The notes under the pieces: generated by a model
Databases searched by the model: none
What the model saw: only the letters and a program-made list of their open reading frames with translations
What the model was told of the DNA's origin: nothing
Origin: Epiperipatus broadwayi
Taxonomy: Eukaryota; Onychophora; Udeonychophora; Euonychophora; Peripatidae
NCBI GenBank assembly: GCA_028023455.1
Contig: JAQFVV010012537.1
Location: 558,001-622,000 of the forward strand
Reading direction: 5' to 3'
DNA: 64,000 bases
In this document: positions 35,323 through 45,352 of the stretch, one piece after another
How the letters are laid out: each line of letters opens with the position of its first letter
How positions within the stretch are numbered: the stretch's first letter is position 1
Translations under genes and position numbers: made by a program

Positions 35323-36410
35323 GATAACTAGTATTTTAGGATATGGTGAATAGTCTATAAAGAATGCTGATTGTATTATTGATAAATTAAATAGTATAAA
35401 ATTAAATATGAATCAAAGTATTTTTACAATGGATATTGAAAAAAATGTATCCAAGTATTCCAAGACTTAATATTAATAAAAAATTTAAGTAAGTATATAA
35501 ATAATACAAACATAATAAATATTATTGAAGAGGGTTTAAAATTAATACACAATAGTTTATATTTTAAATATAATAATAAATTTTGGAATATAAATGAGGA
35601 ATGGGTTATGGGTTGTACAATTATTGGCTTAATATCATCAATATTTATAAATGAATTAGAAAATATTGTAATTAAAAAAAGGGTAATTAGTCAAGAAATA
35701 ATAGATTATTCTAGATATATTGATGATATTTTAATTATTGGTAATAAAAGAGTAATGAATAAAATTTATAATGAGTTTAATAATATATATATAATTAAAT
35801 TTACTAAAGTAGAATTTGAAGATAAGAATATTTCTGAGAAAAATAATAATATTGATAATGGTAATAATAAATCAAATAAGAAATAGATTAAACTTTCATA
35901 TTATCCTAGGATTTATAATACTTTAAGATATAAAAAAATTATATTGATGAAAATATAAATATTGGCTGGTCAAATAATAAAAATCTTGATCAATTGATAG
36001 GTAATTATAGGTTAAGAGATGATTTTCAGTTCAAAAAAGGAATTGTATATAAAATTACATGCGATATTCGTAAAATGATTTACTTTGGATATACTGGAAA
36101 ACAATTAGAGGTAAGAGCCAAAGAACATACAATGCTTTTAAAAAAAATAATAATAGGTCTGCATTATATATTCACTACTTGAAATATGCCATAGAATAAT
36201 GCTATAAAGAGTATTAAATATTTAAATTTCATTAAAGATCTAAAAAGAAGGCAAATATATGAAACATATTATATTAAAAATAATTTGACTAATTGTATGA
36301 ATATTTATAAGACTTCTACAAATTTGGTTAATAATTGGTTGATTAAAAACGAATGGAAAATTATAGAAGCTGATATAAATAATTGTATAAAAAACTGCAT
36401 GTAATATTGT
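35323..36410 (+). pseudogene. PLE reverse transcriptase and GIY-YIG endonuclease, right copy (broken)
   Basis: Plus-strand counterpart of the left arm. A motif-A-like stretch at about 35415-35465 contains DIEK and YPSIPRL pieces in different frames. The frame 35608-35886 has MGCTIIGLISSIFINELE and SRYIDDILIIGNKRVMN, with the Y-I-D-D catalytic aspartates intact. The frame 35994-36182 holds GIVYKITCDIRKMIYFGYTG and RAKEH, the GIY and Y-x-G halves of the nuclease. Beyond 36182, frame-shifted pieces continue the nuclease C-terminus (YETYYIKNNLTNCMNIYKTS) and end near 36400. RT and nuclease frames are separated by stops, so it is dead although its YIDD motif survives. Confidence 0.72.
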
Positions 36411-36671
36411 TTAAACTAATGTTATGATATAATTAATTGTTTTGTAATTATTGAATTTATATATGAGGATTTTGATTTGTTTTAATTATGTATATTATTA
36501 TTGTTTGTTTTAATTCCATTATTAGACACTGGATGGTTTTATGTCAGGGCATTCGTTAATGTTAAATAGATTTGTAACACTTGAAAAGGGCACCAAAGCA
36601 GATGCTGAAAAAAAGCTTTTTAATGTATAAAATTATTATTTGATTATATAGCTGTTGTAAAGAATTATTAT

Positions 36672-38740
36672 TATTTTTTTGATTATCATTATAATACTGC
36701 ATTCGTCTCTCATTGATTTAACTGCTTATACTTTTCTTATAATTAAAAAATAATCTTTTTTCTAATCTTACAAAGTTATAATTAAATTTATTTTCACTAT
36801 TTTAAAAAAGATCAATCTATTAAAATTCTATGATTCTTTTATAACTTAAGATTTATTTCAATTTGCAATTTATACCTTTATATGTGCATTTAAACATACA
36901 CATACATATCAAATATAAAAAAATAATTAACAATGAAATTCAAAGTTAATGAATACAGTTATTAAATTAAATATTTTAATCATTTATATTGATTATGGAA
37001 TATTAATTTTCTTTGCTAATCTTTAAAAATGATGATGGTCAAGAAACTGACAAAACTGCCAAAGAAGCATTTTTGATACTTACATTATTTGAAAATCTCA
37101 TATTCAAAGTTTTAAAAAAAAATATAAGAGCCAAAATTAGTCTTTTTAAATGTTTATAATTTTTTTTTTACAAGCATTCTCTGCCTTAAATCAACATTCA
37201 TATTATAAATATGTTTTAAACTGATGACTATTTTCATATTGTGATTTCTTCAAAGACAATGAGGTCACCAGTTATTATATCATCTTTGCACACCATACAT
37301 TATTTTTCATCACTTTAATATTAAATTGTAAATAGTGCATACATTATTTATCATTAAGAGACTCTTCAATAGGTACTATATCAACAAATGAACTTTTGAC
37401 AAATTAATTTTTATTTTATAAAAAACACAATAAAATTAATAATAATAAATAACCATTTGCAACTCCAAGAAGGTAAAGAAGGAAAGAGAGAGAAAAGTTT
37501 TCCAATGGATATTTAAACCAATCTATGAAATACAAGTGTATCAAGATATAGAACATGCCAATACATTTTTCTGTATACTAGATATTTATGATGTTACCAG
37601 ATCTAATTTTCTAATATATCATTCTTTGTAATATCTTTACAATAGAAACAACTGACATTGCAATTCTTTAGAATATCTTAAAGATAATTCTTGTAGTATA
37701 AACCAAATGTACTTCTCCCATGAAAATCACACTCAAGTTTATCATAAAACATCCTTTTAAGAAATCTTACATTGTTTATTTGTTTTACATGCATAATCCA
37801 ATGAAGGTGTGATTTTACAATAGAGAACTCTATAGTATCATATTAAGAAAAATACTAATATGTGCTGATAATATTTTGTTATACTATAAATACAATATAA
37901 TCAATAAAACATCATATATCATTTATTCTTTATACTTGCACAAGCAGTTAAAACAGTAACAATTTTTTCAATAATGCATCCTAGTGCAAGCTCTAGTATT
38001 TGGGAACAGCGCATCTAATGCATTCCCCTCCAGCACCCACCTTTTACTGTCTTGGGTAAGTATAAACCCATCGGCCCAAACTATATGATTATACAGACAA
38101 ATTTCATTGGATTGAAAATGTTATTGTGTTTTAAATTTGGGAAGATAGCTTTATAGCTATAACCAAAAAAGTAAATGATGGATACTGGAGAATTACATCC
38201 AAAAATCCAGGTGCACTGCTCCCAGATTCAAGGCTACTCATTGATGATTGCTATAAGATAGAAATTAGTGTGAGGATATTCAATGGGAAAGCAATGGATA
38301 GTGATTATGATGCACAATCTTCTAGCATCTATTCGTTACTAGAGTTTGCACTAGGTGGCATTATTGTGGAGAAAAATTGCAATTGTAAATACAATGTAAG
38401 GTGGGCATTAAACAAAGCATACGATTTTTCTCAAATTATTTTTACATCTGCATTAGGAGCAGTAATTCATTTTATTACTTTATTTCAGAGACATCTATTG
38501 CGGAATTGGATATCAATGGATATTACATGGGTATGACAATCAAATCCCCTAACTAGTTTCTGGTTGTGATCATTTGATTGGAACTACCATGTATTATCTG
38601 GTGATTAGTTTGACTTACAAAAGAAGGCTCTAAAATAGCATATCAGAATTCATTACTGCTCCTAATATAGCACATTCACTGCTAAAAGAAATTAATCATG
38701 GTCCTTACTCCAAAAACAATATCAAATGTTATTATCATGC
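36672..38740. other. Intronic sequence; one unrecognised 88-codon frame
   Basis: A+T-rich up to about 37960, then somewhat more balanced to 38740. A plus-strand frame at 38270-38536 (MRIFNGKAMDSDYDAQSSSI...) is not recognised. It has no obvious motif and no supported neighbour, and its surroundings could be old retroelement sequence next to the LTR at 38741. I do not call it a gene. Confidence 0.45.
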
Positions 38741-39300
38741 TGTTATGTTTGGTCTGGATTACAGACCCAACCGTAAGACAAGTATTAAAATTAATATATT
38801 TATTATACAAGAGAATATTTACAATGTTGAATATTGTAGCTTAATGTAAACCCTGGGTTCTGCCTACCGCTTTCAGCTACACCTGATAGCTTGCTTCACA
38901 GGTAGGGTGGATGGCTCTTCCAGCTGTACAAGACAGCTTGCCTTGAGCCAGCATCCAGTCTCTGAGGGACTTGCCTAGCTGCATAGACTAAATAGCATAG
39001 TGCTATCAATGGGAATACTTGCTGCTGTTCAGGTTAGCAGAGCTTCCCTGGGAGACCCGAACAGTCTTTCAGGTTAGACAGATGCTCTACCCTGATTCTC
39101 ACAAAAGGCTGACTATTTATAGCCAGATCTCTGACCTTATTGAAAATCTTCGGATTCAGCAAGCATCATTGCTTATTGGCCTGTAATAATCATTGGCTAT
39201 GTTTTATCTACACATCAGCTTATTTGCCTGTGGCAAACAATGCTTAATGCATCAGATAAGGATGCATCTGGAATAGTCCATTTCTGAGAGGACTATAACA
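38741..39300 (-). repeat. 3' LTR of element II (560 bp)
   Basis: Bounded by TGTTAT and ATAACA. A longer, incomplete copy of the same LTR lies at 55537-56054. In minus orientation it starts close to element I's LTR: both share AGAA-TGGACTATTCCAGAT near the start and an AATAAA near the end. The three LTRs therefore belong to one clade. Confidence 0.82.
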
Positions 39301-39862
39301 TCCCTCACCCTGGCTAAAATTTAGCCCTAGAGAATGCATAGTCATGCAGGTGTGCTGGAGTACGACTAATGTGCTTCGGTGCCGGTTCTGGTTTGCTGTC
39401 GTCTTTGGTTTGTTGGTCCTTCTTGCTTGTACTGCATGTCTCTGGAGCTTCATCCTTGTGGCTGCATCAGTATAATCCAGTCTAAGTTGATCTCGATGGC
39501 TATGATGTTGACATCCATCTGCTGTTTCCACTAAAATAGTGTGGAGTTCTTTTTGTTGGATTACCACTGCTGGGATCCATTTAATGGATCCGCTATACAT
39601 TCTGCATAGAACACTAATCCCTATTTGTAACTTGGTAGTCTCATATTTCCTTATTTTTCATCATTTGGTCAGGTTTCAGAGCTGATAAGTTGGTTCGAAA
39701 AGTTCTATTGCATAGTAATTCAGCTGGAGTTTTTCCAGTTGCAGTACTCAGGGTGTTGAGTGCTGAGATAACAACATTCTGGCAATACAGGTATTGCAGC
39801 TTCCTGTTCGATCTTTGTGAGCAATTTTTTGGTCTCTTAAACCAATCCCTCAGCCTGCCCAT
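39244..39862 (-). pseudogene. Element II integrase C-terminal region
   Basis: Two frames: 39862-39641 (GRLRDWFKRPKNCSQ... with VVISALNTLSTATGKTPAEL and LLCNRTFRTNLSALKPDQM) and 39600-39244 (MYSGSIKWIPAVVIQQKELH, VETADGCQHHSHRDQLRLDY). The first has the conserved 'n.t.....g.sPaelL..r..rt' stretch after the gypsy integrase core. The second is the GPY/F-like tail. A frameshift and stop separate them. Confidence 0.68.
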
Positions 39863-40510
39863 TGCTTTCAGGGTGAAATGGTGGGCTGAAGACTAGCTCA
39901 ATGCCATTATTTTCACAACTGTTTTTAAAGGCTACTGCAGTGAATGCTGTGCCATTATCTAAGACTATCATTCTAGAAAGACCATGGGTAGCAAATTGTC
40001 TTCTAAGAGTTTCTATTGTTGCAGTGGTCAATAGTGATGGAACTTCCACTACCTCCAGCCACTTAGAATATGAATCAACTATTACTAATAGTAGTTTGCC
40101 TTTCCATGGGCCAGCATGATCCACCTGGAGTCTCATCCAGGAGCCTTCGGGTTTTGACCAGTGAACTGTTTTATCTTTTGCTGGCATGTTTTGATTCACT
40201 TTGGAATGCCAGAAGTGGTGGACCTTAGACTTAATCTCTGTGTCCAAAGTTGCCCACTATATGTATGCTCTTGCAAGCATCTTCATCTGGACAATCCTTG
40301 GATGTCCATTATGTGACAGGTTGAGAACTTGGGATTGTCCAGCTAGGGGGATCACTAATCTGGATCCCCAGATAATACTTCCCTTTTTGATTGAGCTCCA
40401 GCCTTCAGGTCCAGTAGGCTGGATGCAACTTCTATGGTTTTTTATTTGGCCACTCCAGCTGGATCCATTTTTTAAATCTTTGGAACCCAGGGTCATTTGT
40501 GGTCCATTTA
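39837..40510 (-). pseudogene. Element II integrase: zinc-binding and catalytic core
   Basis: The N-terminal H-H part of the H-H-C-C zinc motif is visible as LNLSHNGHPRIVQMKMLARAY (frame 40496-40257). The second half, in frame 40247-39837, reads KVHHFWHSKVNQN, so the two cysteines normally expected as C-x2-C appear as F and S. The DDE core follows: D of VDHAGPW, D of VLDNGTAF and E of HPESNGQAE, all present with normal gypsy context (VDSYSKWLEV, FSPPFHPESNGQAEGLV). A stop separates the two parts. Confidence 0.78.
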
Positions 40511-41080
40511 GCCACTAATTTACTGTTCAGTGGTGTGTTTGTCCCCAAATCAATCATGTTAACAGACTGCCTGTCTGCAGTTTCTGCAGGCAAATGACTT
40601 AATGCATCAATATTAGGAATCTGTTTTCCCTCAATGTAGTGTAGCATAAAATAATATCCAGACAAGAAGTTGAACAACCTCAGCATATGTGGTGAGACAT
40701 GCTGAGGGATTCCCTTTTCAGCTGCAAAGATACCCAATAGGGGTCTATGAATGTTTGCAGTACGAATGATCTCCCATAAAAATAGTCATGAAATTTTTTA
40801 ATGCCATTGATTAAGGTGAGAGCCTCTCTATCAATCTGGGCATAATTTTTTTTTTTGCCTTTGAGAGACACTTTGATGTAAAGGCAATAGGGGAGAGTGA
40901 TCCATCATCATTCCTATGGGACAACACTGCATCTGTTCCTACTGGTGAAGCATCACATGTCAGTACCAGCACTCTTTCAAGGTCAAACTGTGCCAGCACC
41001 ACTTTCTCAGATATAAGGGTTTTCATTTTTTCAAAGGCATTATCAAGATTTCTGTCCCACTTCCAAACTGTTTTTTTATC
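40432..41080 (-). pseudogene. Element II RNase H region
   Basis: Frames 41026-40811, 40871-40680 and 40737-40432. LTCDASPVGTDAVLSHRNDDG is the start of the Ty3/gypsy RNase H with the first catalytic D. It is followed by YAQIDREALTLINGIKKFHDYFYG (E of the second catalytic motif) and LRLFNFLSGYYFMLHYIEGKQIPNIDALSHLP (final 'N..AD.lSR'-type D). Frameshifts around a T-run near 40851 break it. Confidence 0.75.
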
Positions 41081-41780
41081 TAGTAGCCTGTACAGTGGTA
41101 CCGCTGCCTCTGTTTTGTGGTATAAAAACCCTCATAGTAATTTACAAATCCCCAAAAGAACTGTAATTCCTTCTTGTTACTTGGTGTCTTGGCTTTTTTA
41201 ATTGCCATAACTTTCTTTTGGATAGGATGAATGGCACTTGCATCTATCCTAAATCCCTGAAACTCATTCTTTGGCTTCAAATATGCACTTATCCAAGTTT
41301 ATTCTTATGCCTGCTGTTTTAAACTTGTCAAGGAGTTTTTTTGTGGAACTCCAAAGTAGCTCTAGAGTCCAAGCCACCAGTAAAAAATCATCAAAGTATA
41401 GTAGGGCCCCTGGTATTCCTGCAGCCAGTTGATCCATGACTCTCTGGAATATTGCTGAGATGACCGATATACCAAAAGGTAACTGGTTCATTTTAAATAA
41501 TCCTTTACGAGTTATTATTGACAATGCTCTTGCTGCCTGATCATTGACCAGTAGCTGCAAATATGCATGTTTCAAGTCAATTTTAGTAAAAACCCTTCCA
41601 ACTGACAGCGTGGATAGGATTTGCTTAACTGATGGTAGTGGATAATTATTCAATGATAATGCTTTGTTAATCATGCATTGATAATTCCCACATATCTGCA
41701 CATTACCCTTTTCTTTGATGATTGGGACTATTGGGGTGGCCCATTATGAGTATGATATAGGCTCTATTATTCCCTTTACC
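41080..41780 (-). pseudogene. Element II reverse transcriptase
   Basis: Frame 41701-41264 covers the fingers and palm: MINKALSLNNYPLPSVKQIL, FTKIDLKHAYLQL (motif A; first catalytic D), FKMNQLPFGISVISAIFQRVMD (motif B) and GALLYFDDFLLVA (motif C, Y-F-D-D, intact). Frame 41280-41080 continues with the thumb-side LGFRIDASAIHP-like block (FQGFRIDASAIHPIQKK). The N-terminal RT block near 41702-41780 is in another frame. Catalytic motifs survive but the reading frame is broken at both ends. Confidence 0.8.
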
Positions 41781-41782
41781 TC

Positions 41783-42370
41783 TCACCTTTCAAGCTCTGA
41801 CTCAACTTTAGCTTTCAAGGCCTGTGGCAGTGATCTGCTTTGACAAGTGATCGGTTTTATCTCTTTATTCAGTGATAACTGAATTGGTTGTCCCAAATAC
41901 AGACCTAGATCTTTTTTTACCATTTCAGGGTAATCAGTCTTTAATTTAGCTAATGTTGTGATCTGGTTCACCTTTGAGACTGCAAAGCGTAAATGACCGA
42001 ACCAGTCATGGCCAAATAAGTTGCTGTGATCATCTGGCACCACCAACAGTAGCAGGTGCATAGTTTTGTTAGACATAGTAATTTTAACTCCTGTCTGACC
42101 CAAGAATTTTATTTTTTTACTCTGACAATCTGTTATAGCCTTGGTGCTAGGATGCAACTTATATTTATTTTTATTAATGATAACCCAAGTCTTTTTTGAA
42201 ACAATAGACACTGCATACCCTATGTCCAGTTCCATTCTCATTGGCATATCATTAATTATAATACTATGTATAAATCCAGACTGATTGTCCTTAATGTTAT
42301 TTATACTGGCAACTTGTTTACATTTCTTATAGTTGCCCTTGTTTTTTGGAATGGGTTTTTCTATTCTCAT
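41783..42370 (-). pseudogene. Element II protease with altered active site
   Basis: A 195-codon frame aligned along its length with element I's protease (SGFIHSIIINDMPMRMELD..., SIVSKKTW, LFGHDWFGHLRF). Where element I has D-T-G-S, this copy reads D-I-G-Y (MELDIGYAVSIVS). The catalytic D remains, but the following T/S and S positions needed by aspartic proteases are changed. It ends LPQALKAKVESELER, the linker into RT. Confidence 0.75.
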
Positions 42371-42399
42371 ATTGGCTGTTAATCTTTTTAAGTTTAGAC

Positions 42400-43010
42400 A
42401 TGCTGCTCTTATATGACTGACTCACTTACAAAGTGATCACACAGTATGGAGGTGTGGACATTCTGTTTGCACGTGCATTGGTTCATCGCACCTATAACAA
42501 TGCTTAACACTCATTGTTGTTGTTGAACTAACTGAATGCTTGTCAGACTCAGCCTTATGTTCAACTTTTTGAGCAGTAAAATTTTATTTTTTTTAATGGC
42601 CTTGCTTGACACACAGCATGGCTTGAGCTACAGCCTTTCCAAAGTCTATATCTGGCATCATTAATAGTTTGAGTCAAATTATGATCATTCATCCCACAAA
42701 TGAAAAGATTGCATAGTACTTCATTTAATAACTCTTTAAAATCGCACACGAGTGCTAATGCTCGGATTTGCATTGTGAATTCTCTAGCTTTTTCATCCTC
42801 CACTTGAGTACAGAGATTGAAATAATATCTCTGCATTATTGTTAGCAGTTTTTGGGGAAAATATTCTGTGAGAATTGCCAACGCTTTCTCAAAATTCAAG
42901 TCAGCTAGTGTTTCTGACCCAATTTGAGATTTTAATATATTATACATCTTTGACCCGCTAATTTTATTTCAGACTTTTTGATCTGATTAGCCTGCATATA
43001 AAAGATCAAA
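42400..43010 (-). pseudogene. Element II gag remnant with zinc knuckles
   Basis: Frame 42947-42561 contains ADLNFEKALAILTEYFPQK, LLTIMQRYYFNLCTQVEDE, REFTMQIRALALVCDFKELL and CGMNDHNL, matching element I's gag block by block with a single (not doubled) DFxELLNEV. An N-terminal remnant (IGLMEAFDLLYAG) lies at 42985-43010 in another frame, and part of the gag between them is missing. A knuckle remnant (CYRCDEPMHVQTECPHL) is at 42440-42510, followed by a stop. Confidence 0.7.
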
Positions 43011-43436
43011 AGCTTCCATCAAGCCAATTATATTAGCTATTTTTTTATTTTCCTCTGTTATAACATGAGAAAAATATTTATTTTGTATAGTTGCAAGTAG
43101 CCACTCGATACGATTATTTTTGATGGACTTTTTACTCCGCTAGGGTGAGCTTCTGTCTTTTTTAGAAAGGCCAATTTTGATTAGTTTATAAACCACCAAT
43201 CGCATTTGTGATCACTTTATTTTTCCTCCCACAAATAAGTGATGTTGACAATGGCTATTTAGTAAATATAACAAATGTCTATGCTTGCTTATTTGTGTAT
43301 TTTACTTCTTATATTGCCAGAAATAAGTGATTTTAATAATCACTGTTTATGATAATATTAAATAGTGCTATCATATGTATTCTGATAATATTAAATCATG
43401 CTACCACACTTAATTAATATCAATTAGTCAATTAAA

Positions 43437-43760
43437 ATGGCTGAGCACTTTCGAAAAACTGTACTTCTCATAATCATAGCCAGTTCTGACTCGTTCATTG
43501 AAATCATTCTATCAGTATAATGTGCAAACTTTATGCAAATGAGCAATTAGACCAACTTTTTGATATAGCAGAACATGCTTATTTATGATTAATGGTGAAG
43601 GAGTCCTCTGCTATGAAGTAAACCTCCTTTACCTTATGCTTAGCATCATGCCTCTCAGTACAAACCAATTTTGCAGATGTGGGTTCAAACTCGTGTCTTG
43701 ATAATTTTTGATGTTGTGCAAAAATTGAAGTCCATTCTGGGTTAGTATGTGACATTATAT
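43437..43760 (-). mobile_element. Penelope-like terminus inside the leader of element II
   Basis: On the minus strand it encodes a frameshifted PLE GIY-YIG C-terminus (FAQHQKLSRHEFEPTSAKLV and CTERHDAKHKVKEVYFI) and ends with the terminal tag GAGCACTTTCGAAAA, then CTCATAATCATAG. This aligns with 33930-34250 (GHIFEPTNPRIVCKESNDYR) and with 4576-4700. It sits between the gag remnant and the PBS of the LTR element, in a place where LTR elements do not normally carry PLE sequence. It is either a nested insertion or a captured piece. Confidence 0.65.
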
Positions 43761-43939
43761 CTATACTGAATACATATTCATGTATTTTACTTGGGCAGTA
43801 TTTAAGTCTGATTTAATAATCACAGATTCGTAACTTACGAGTGTCTATATAAGTGCGTACTTGCATATTTACATTCCCAAGTTTTTTGTTTTTCCAGCCG
43901 TGGGGGAAAAAAAATCTTTTGTCTGACTGCACCAAATTC

Positions 43940-45352
43940 TGTTATGTTTGGTCTGGATTACAGACCTAACCTGTAGAAAATACTACTAAGACAAGTATTA
44001 CAATTAATATATTTATTATATCTACAAATATATATAATACAATATACAGTATATATTGTAATCTCTCATCACCGATCACTATCACTAACAATACTGAAAC
44101 GATAACTTTCCAAGCCCCTATCGTTTCACCATCAAACCTAATGACACTCTCATCTGTGCTAAGTTCGAACCTATTTAAATGTTAATAAATTTAAAATTAG
44201 TTCATGTCTGTCTAAACAGCATTATATATTTACGTGCGAACCAACGCTATAATTAGATAGGATTAGTAAAATTATAGCGTACTAAATGTATTTAATATTT
44301 CTAAAAATATTCGTTATATTATTTAAGTTAAGAGTAAATTATTAATTTTGTTGTTTAATATTGTAATTTCGTATGTGGATATATAATCTGTGCTATATAG
44401 AAGAAAGACATGATTTAAAATATGTAAAAGCCAGTATCTAAAAATAATATTAAATGTCTTTAAAAATTGTTAAAAGATTTCTTGTTTTAAATATATTTCA
44501 GGGAAAAGTTTCTCAAAAATATATTTAAAAGCTATATCAAAATATGTTTGTAAATTATTTTTAATAAATATGTTAAAAATGTTTCGTTTTAAAAAAATGT
44601 TAAAAGGTTGTTTTTAAATAGAAAGAGTTTCTATTATATGTAAGATTAAAAATAAAAGCTGGTCAAGTAATTAAAAGATTTTTGATTGTAAACAAGTGTC
44701 ATTAACGACCACACCTGGAATTCGTAAAAAGTAAAACTAGTTCAAAATTTACTAATTAAAATCTCCTTAGATAAGATTAAGTTATTTTAAAATCTAAATT
44801 GGACAATTGTTTGCAACGAAAAATCTTAATTATAATAGCTTATGGAATGTTTCTAACATAAGTTATCTGAGATCTGGATTATAAATTGAAAAAATATTTA
44901 ATTAAATTCTTGAGTTTAGTGAGTCTCGAGGCGAGAGATTCCGATAAGGAAAAGACATAAATACTCTGTATTTTTAACAAGATAGAGAGCCATATTGTTA
45001 GAAAAAGACAGCCATATTGTTAGTGAGAATTGCAGCCAGTATTCACAATTGTTAATGTTTAACATGTCCGGCTAAAAGCGGGCAGCTTGTTGCTGTTACT
45101 CCGCGGGAGAACGGGGTTTCTCTCGTCGAAATGCCTAAACCACCATCATGCCGATAAAAGAGACGAGCCTAACATAATGGGAAAGATGATGCCGCCCAGT
45201 CAAACTAAACCAAACCAACAGCCAAGAACTTGCAGTCCAGATAAATCATACCGGTACTGTTTTATTTTTCAAACCGCAGAGCTCTGTGTAATTCTTTATG
45301 TAAATATATCTATATAAGTTCGCTAACTTTCTTTTTAAAATAATTATAACAC
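43940..45352 (-). repeat. 5' LTR of element II, or a mosaic LTR (upper end inferred)
   Basis: Starts TGTTATGTTTGGTCTGGATT next to the PBS. It matches the 3' LTR up to about 44015 (AAGACAAGTATTA, AATTAATATATTTATTATA), then becomes unlike it. ATAACA at 45347-45352 would give the expected LTR end but implies 1.4 kb against 560 bp. The part at 45060-45260 is clearly less A+T-rich and has CpGs, as a U3 or leader region might. The upper end could be elsewhere. Confidence 0.42.

Larger units (their letters stand above)
33412..36671. mobile_element. Palindromic Penelope-like element (two inverted copies)
   Basis: Two inverted arms of one PLE: left 33412-35274 (minus-sense) and right 35323-36671 (plus-sense), separated by a 48-bp spacer. 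The inner ends are CCTAAAATACTAGTTATC and its exact complement. The outer ends are AATAATAATTCTTTACAACAG and its complement. Both arms carry RT core and GIY-YIG coding, each broken. The left arm is about 385 bp longer because an extra PLE terminus sits at about 33866-34250. Head-to-head 5'-truncated copies are a known PLE habit. Confidence 0.8.
38741..45352 (-). mobile_element. Ty3/gypsy-like LTR retrotransposon II (degenerate, possibly chimeric)
   Basis: Minus-strand element, from high to low: LTR 43940-45352 (upper limit inferred), PBS GAATTTGGTGCAGTCAGAC just below 43940, a leader with a Penelope fragment, gag, protease, RT, RNase H, integrase, a purine-rich tract (GCCAGGGTGAGGGA) and a 560-bp LTR (38741-39300). 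Protease-RT-RNase H-integrase order is the Ty3/gypsy order. Gag, protease and tail are close relatives of element I. Every domain is in a different broken frame. The LTRs agree at their TGTTAT/ATAACA ends and for about 70 bp but not beyond, and no target-site duplication was found. Confidence 0.8.

Noticed and set aside
38270-38536. 88-codon plus-strand frame
   Set aside because: Unrecognised, no neighbours or motif; could be a chance frame or old retroelement piece.
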